Below the pieces are notes generated by a model, which saw nothing but the letters and a program-made list of their open reading frames with translations, was not told the origin of the DNA and ran no database searches. From Anoplopoma fimbria (taxonomy: Eukaryota; Chordata; Actinopteri; Perciformes; Anoplopomatidae): a DNA stretch of 64,000 nt. The stretch covers positions 14,893,624 to 14,957,623 of the forward strand of contig NC_072464.1 of NCBI RefSeq assembly GCF_027596085.1. The letters are read 5' to 3'. A program made the position numbers and the translations under genes. Of the stretch, positions 61,563 through 64,000 are shown piece after piece. The number at the start of each line of letters is the position of its first letter. Position 1 is the stretch's first letter.

Positions 61563-61790
61563 CTTTGGACCCCGGTGTAATTCCTCCCCACTCTGCATCC
61601 ATCTAACCCCAGTATTCCAGTGTCTAGTAACAACAGTGCTCCCCAGCCAGCCGTCACTGTTTGCTAAATATGTCATACAGCTAACGAGGCCTGGCGAATG
61701 GCAATAAGCAAAGTTTCCTTCAAGGGCTGCTCTTCCTCTATGAAGGACCTGCTTATTGTCCCGCGGCGAGGCTCACCAGGGAATAGGAGA
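61563..61790 (-). promoter_or_regulatory. hycc2: Candidate hycc2 first exon and promoter
   Basis: A strong donor 'ccaaag|gtaagg' ends a segment at 61563 with no acceptor close upstream, as expected of a first exon. A small CpG-containing patch ('tgtcccgcggcgaggct') lies at about 61758-61775. No TATA box is evident. The start site cannot be placed. Confidence 0.35.
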
Positions 61791-61799
61791 GTGCCAGCC

Positions 61800-64000
61800 C
61801 ATCCTGTTTACGGCACTTCAAACCCAGAATCACAATGAGATTGTTCAACACACTGTTCAACGGTGTACACGGTTGAAACTAAGCCAATGAGTGTATTTTG
61901 TGAATTTAGTTTGAAGGCGGAGCAGTGAACACACAATATGTTCCAATGGGAATCTGCGGTCAGACGGACGCCTGTCCAGATTGTTTGCCGATCGATCGAG
62001 CAGATTATGAAATATTTCACTGGATAAGTAACCTGTTGATGGCGCTGAAGGAAAGGTTTGGGGATCACCAAAGGCATTAGGATTCAGCATCTCAGCACCA
62101 TGGGCATCATAAATATATTATCAAATTTCATTAAAATCCATCCACTAGTATTTTTCTTAAACCAAAACTATCAACCCCTCAGAGCTGCGCTGCCAGCTGC
62201 AAGCACATTTAAAAATAAAACATCGAGCATGTCAAGATACTGTCAAAGTGAATCATTATTATCATTATTATCATCGTCAATATGAATCCAAATAGCTGTT
62301 GCAACGGTGCACAAGCACCACGGCGTAGTCTCTACACAGCATACATCTCTTCCTATGTAGATGCTATGGGACTGAAATAGTTGAACCTTCCACAGGGCCA
62401 CTGATTAATACATAACTGAGTAAAGGGCTAGTGAGCAGCCCATGCACGTTGTTCTAACTGCACTCATGAGGGAGGGGAAAGCAGCGTTCACTGTTCACAA
62501 TCTGACTGGGACTGTTTTCATATTGGAGCCTGGAACCTCAGCAGCCTCATGACTCATAGTAAGTTCTGTAGTTGGAGGCTAAGCTGGTAAATAAATAAAA
62601 AAATGGTCAGTGCTAAAGTCCAAAACAACAACAACAACAACAACACAAGATTAACATCTCGATCATTACCCACACAACGTCTTAGACAGTCCTCTCCGTC
62701 TCTGCCACGACGTACAGGACTAACAACAGCTGCAGCATTAGTCGGCAGGATCAAGCACAACTGATGAGTATGACGATAAAAAGAACACTTCACTAACAAT
62801 GCACGACATAAACAACGCAGCTTTAGCCAACGAGCTACCCCCTTAGTAACACCCGAGTGATTTTTTTTAAGCGAGTCCATAAAGGATGGATCCTCGAGAA
62901 GCTAACAATGCTCATCATTCACTACAGACGGATGAATCATAAATGTGTCCGGGACTAAGTGACTCATTCAACCAATGTAAATATACACAAGGTCACAGAG
63001 AGCTGCAGAGAGCTACTCTAAACCGAAGCTGCACCCAGGACAGGGGAGAGGAGACGGACATGGAGGATTTATATAGTTGGTCTGTCTAAAGTAGAAACTG
63101 CCCTTAGTTGTGTAATGCTTAGTTCAAGCTGCACGACTTTGGCCCTGATTTTCCATCACTAACAGTTTTTGGAGCCTACTGATACATTTCCCAGATATGA
63201 GGAAAGTTGTTATTGCACCTAGAGGAAGAAATAAATAAATAGTTAAGAGGTGTGGAAACAGGCTACACGTGTCAACGACATCAACAAGCATGACTACATG
63301 CATGGTATTACATAATACACGCCGTCACTTCTCGCCTTTTTTCCCTGACAAAACATAGTCTGGAGACCAGACTTAGGCTACTGATCAGGGATTCCTCCTG
63401 GTGAAAGATCTTATAGTGTCTGAGCCCCTATCGGCGGTCAGTCAGGTAGTGTGAGAACCACGATTTCAGGTGTGAATTTGGCTTTACAAAAGCATTCTTA
63501 GCTTCTGAATGAACAACTGACAGTCATGAACTGCCTTAAGAAACACTGAAATATCTGACACAATCAACGCTTTTCTATTGAGCATTGGTGCAGTTGCTAC
63601 GTGATCGAAAGAAACAAATTTCCCCACGATGTCAACTACTTTCACCACATGAGTCGGATCCAAACATGAGCCTGCAAAGTGAGAAATCACAAAATCCGTC
63701 AAAGTGGCGAATTTAGGAAAATGTGGAAGGAAAATTAAAGATGCATCGTTTTTACAAATGCAAATGTGGCAGTAGCCTTAGTCCGGGGGTGTGATAACTG
63801 GGTGCCATACTCTTCAGCATGAAGTAGAGAAATGCACACTGGAGCAAAAGAGCGTTGTTGTTGTTGTTGTGTGCTGCAGAACTCCGGACAGTTTGTGCGA
63901 TCGCGTTTGAATTTTCATGTTTTGTTTGTTTCCATAGCACACAAACCACAACTTTTAATCAAAACGGATATCCACACAGCATTATTTGTGCGAGTTAAGT
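61800..64000. other. Right end of window, no gene recognised
   Basis: A diverged dispersed-repeat fragment lies at about 62010-62165: 'atatttcactggataagtaa', 'aggtttggggatcaccaaag' and 'aaatttcattaaaatccatcc' are words of a repeat frequent in fish. Small (AAC)n and (TTG)n runs occur at about 62622-62645 and 63854-63870. The open frames here show no known domain. Confidence 0.45.

Overview
The window is nuclear DNA from a bony fish, most likely a percomorph teleost. The evidence is the long introns with GT-AG boundaries, the very long (CA)n/(GT)n arrays, several dispersed repeats of types common in percomorph genomes, and two vertebrate genes whose exons can be read one by one. No repeat library or database was available, so the taxonomic call and repeat-family names rest on recognition only.

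Two genes lie head-to-tail on the minus strand. trpm2 (coding span 12509-29179) has 33 coding exons. It encodes an ADP-ribose-gated, Ca2+-activated TRPM2 cation channel of about 1,468 residues: N-terminal TRPM homology region, S1-S6 channel, TRP helix, coiled coil, and a C-terminal NUDT9-like domain. hycc2, also called fam126b (coding span 35690-54564), has 10 core coding exons and one in-frame optional exon. It encodes hyccin-2, a subunit of the plasma-membrane PI4KA-TTC7-FAM126 lipid kinase complex. Its non-coding 5' exons probably lie at 59182-61700, and its 3' untranslated region fills about 31678-35689. About 2.5 kb separates the hycc2 poly(A) site from the first coding exon of trpm2.

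Each gene carries one frame break, and in both cases exactly one base is missing from a short homopolymer: trpm2 at 18690-18692, inside the S6 exon, and hycc2 at 35868-35872, in the last exon. Every other exon is open and in phase. Uncorrected long-read errors therefore look more likely than two pseudogenes, although the trpm2 break would remove S6 and everything after it if real.

Layout: 1-12,000 is gene-poor and repeat-rich, with a candidate CRE/ETS promoter near 9,580. 12,000-29,200 is trpm2, whose introns hold a LINE with its RT region deleted, a separate RT fragment, a tRNA-derived SINE and two related foldback elements. 29,200-31,680 is the intergenic gap. 31,680-61,700 is hycc2. 61,700-64,000 shows no gene. 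I found no novel multi-gene system. The most interesting points are the two frame breaks, an Asn in the usual Gln position of the TRPM2 selectivity filter, a short and divergent NUDT9-H domain, very long (GU)n tracts abutting splice acceptors in both genes, and complementary repeats able to form long RNA stems in hycc2.
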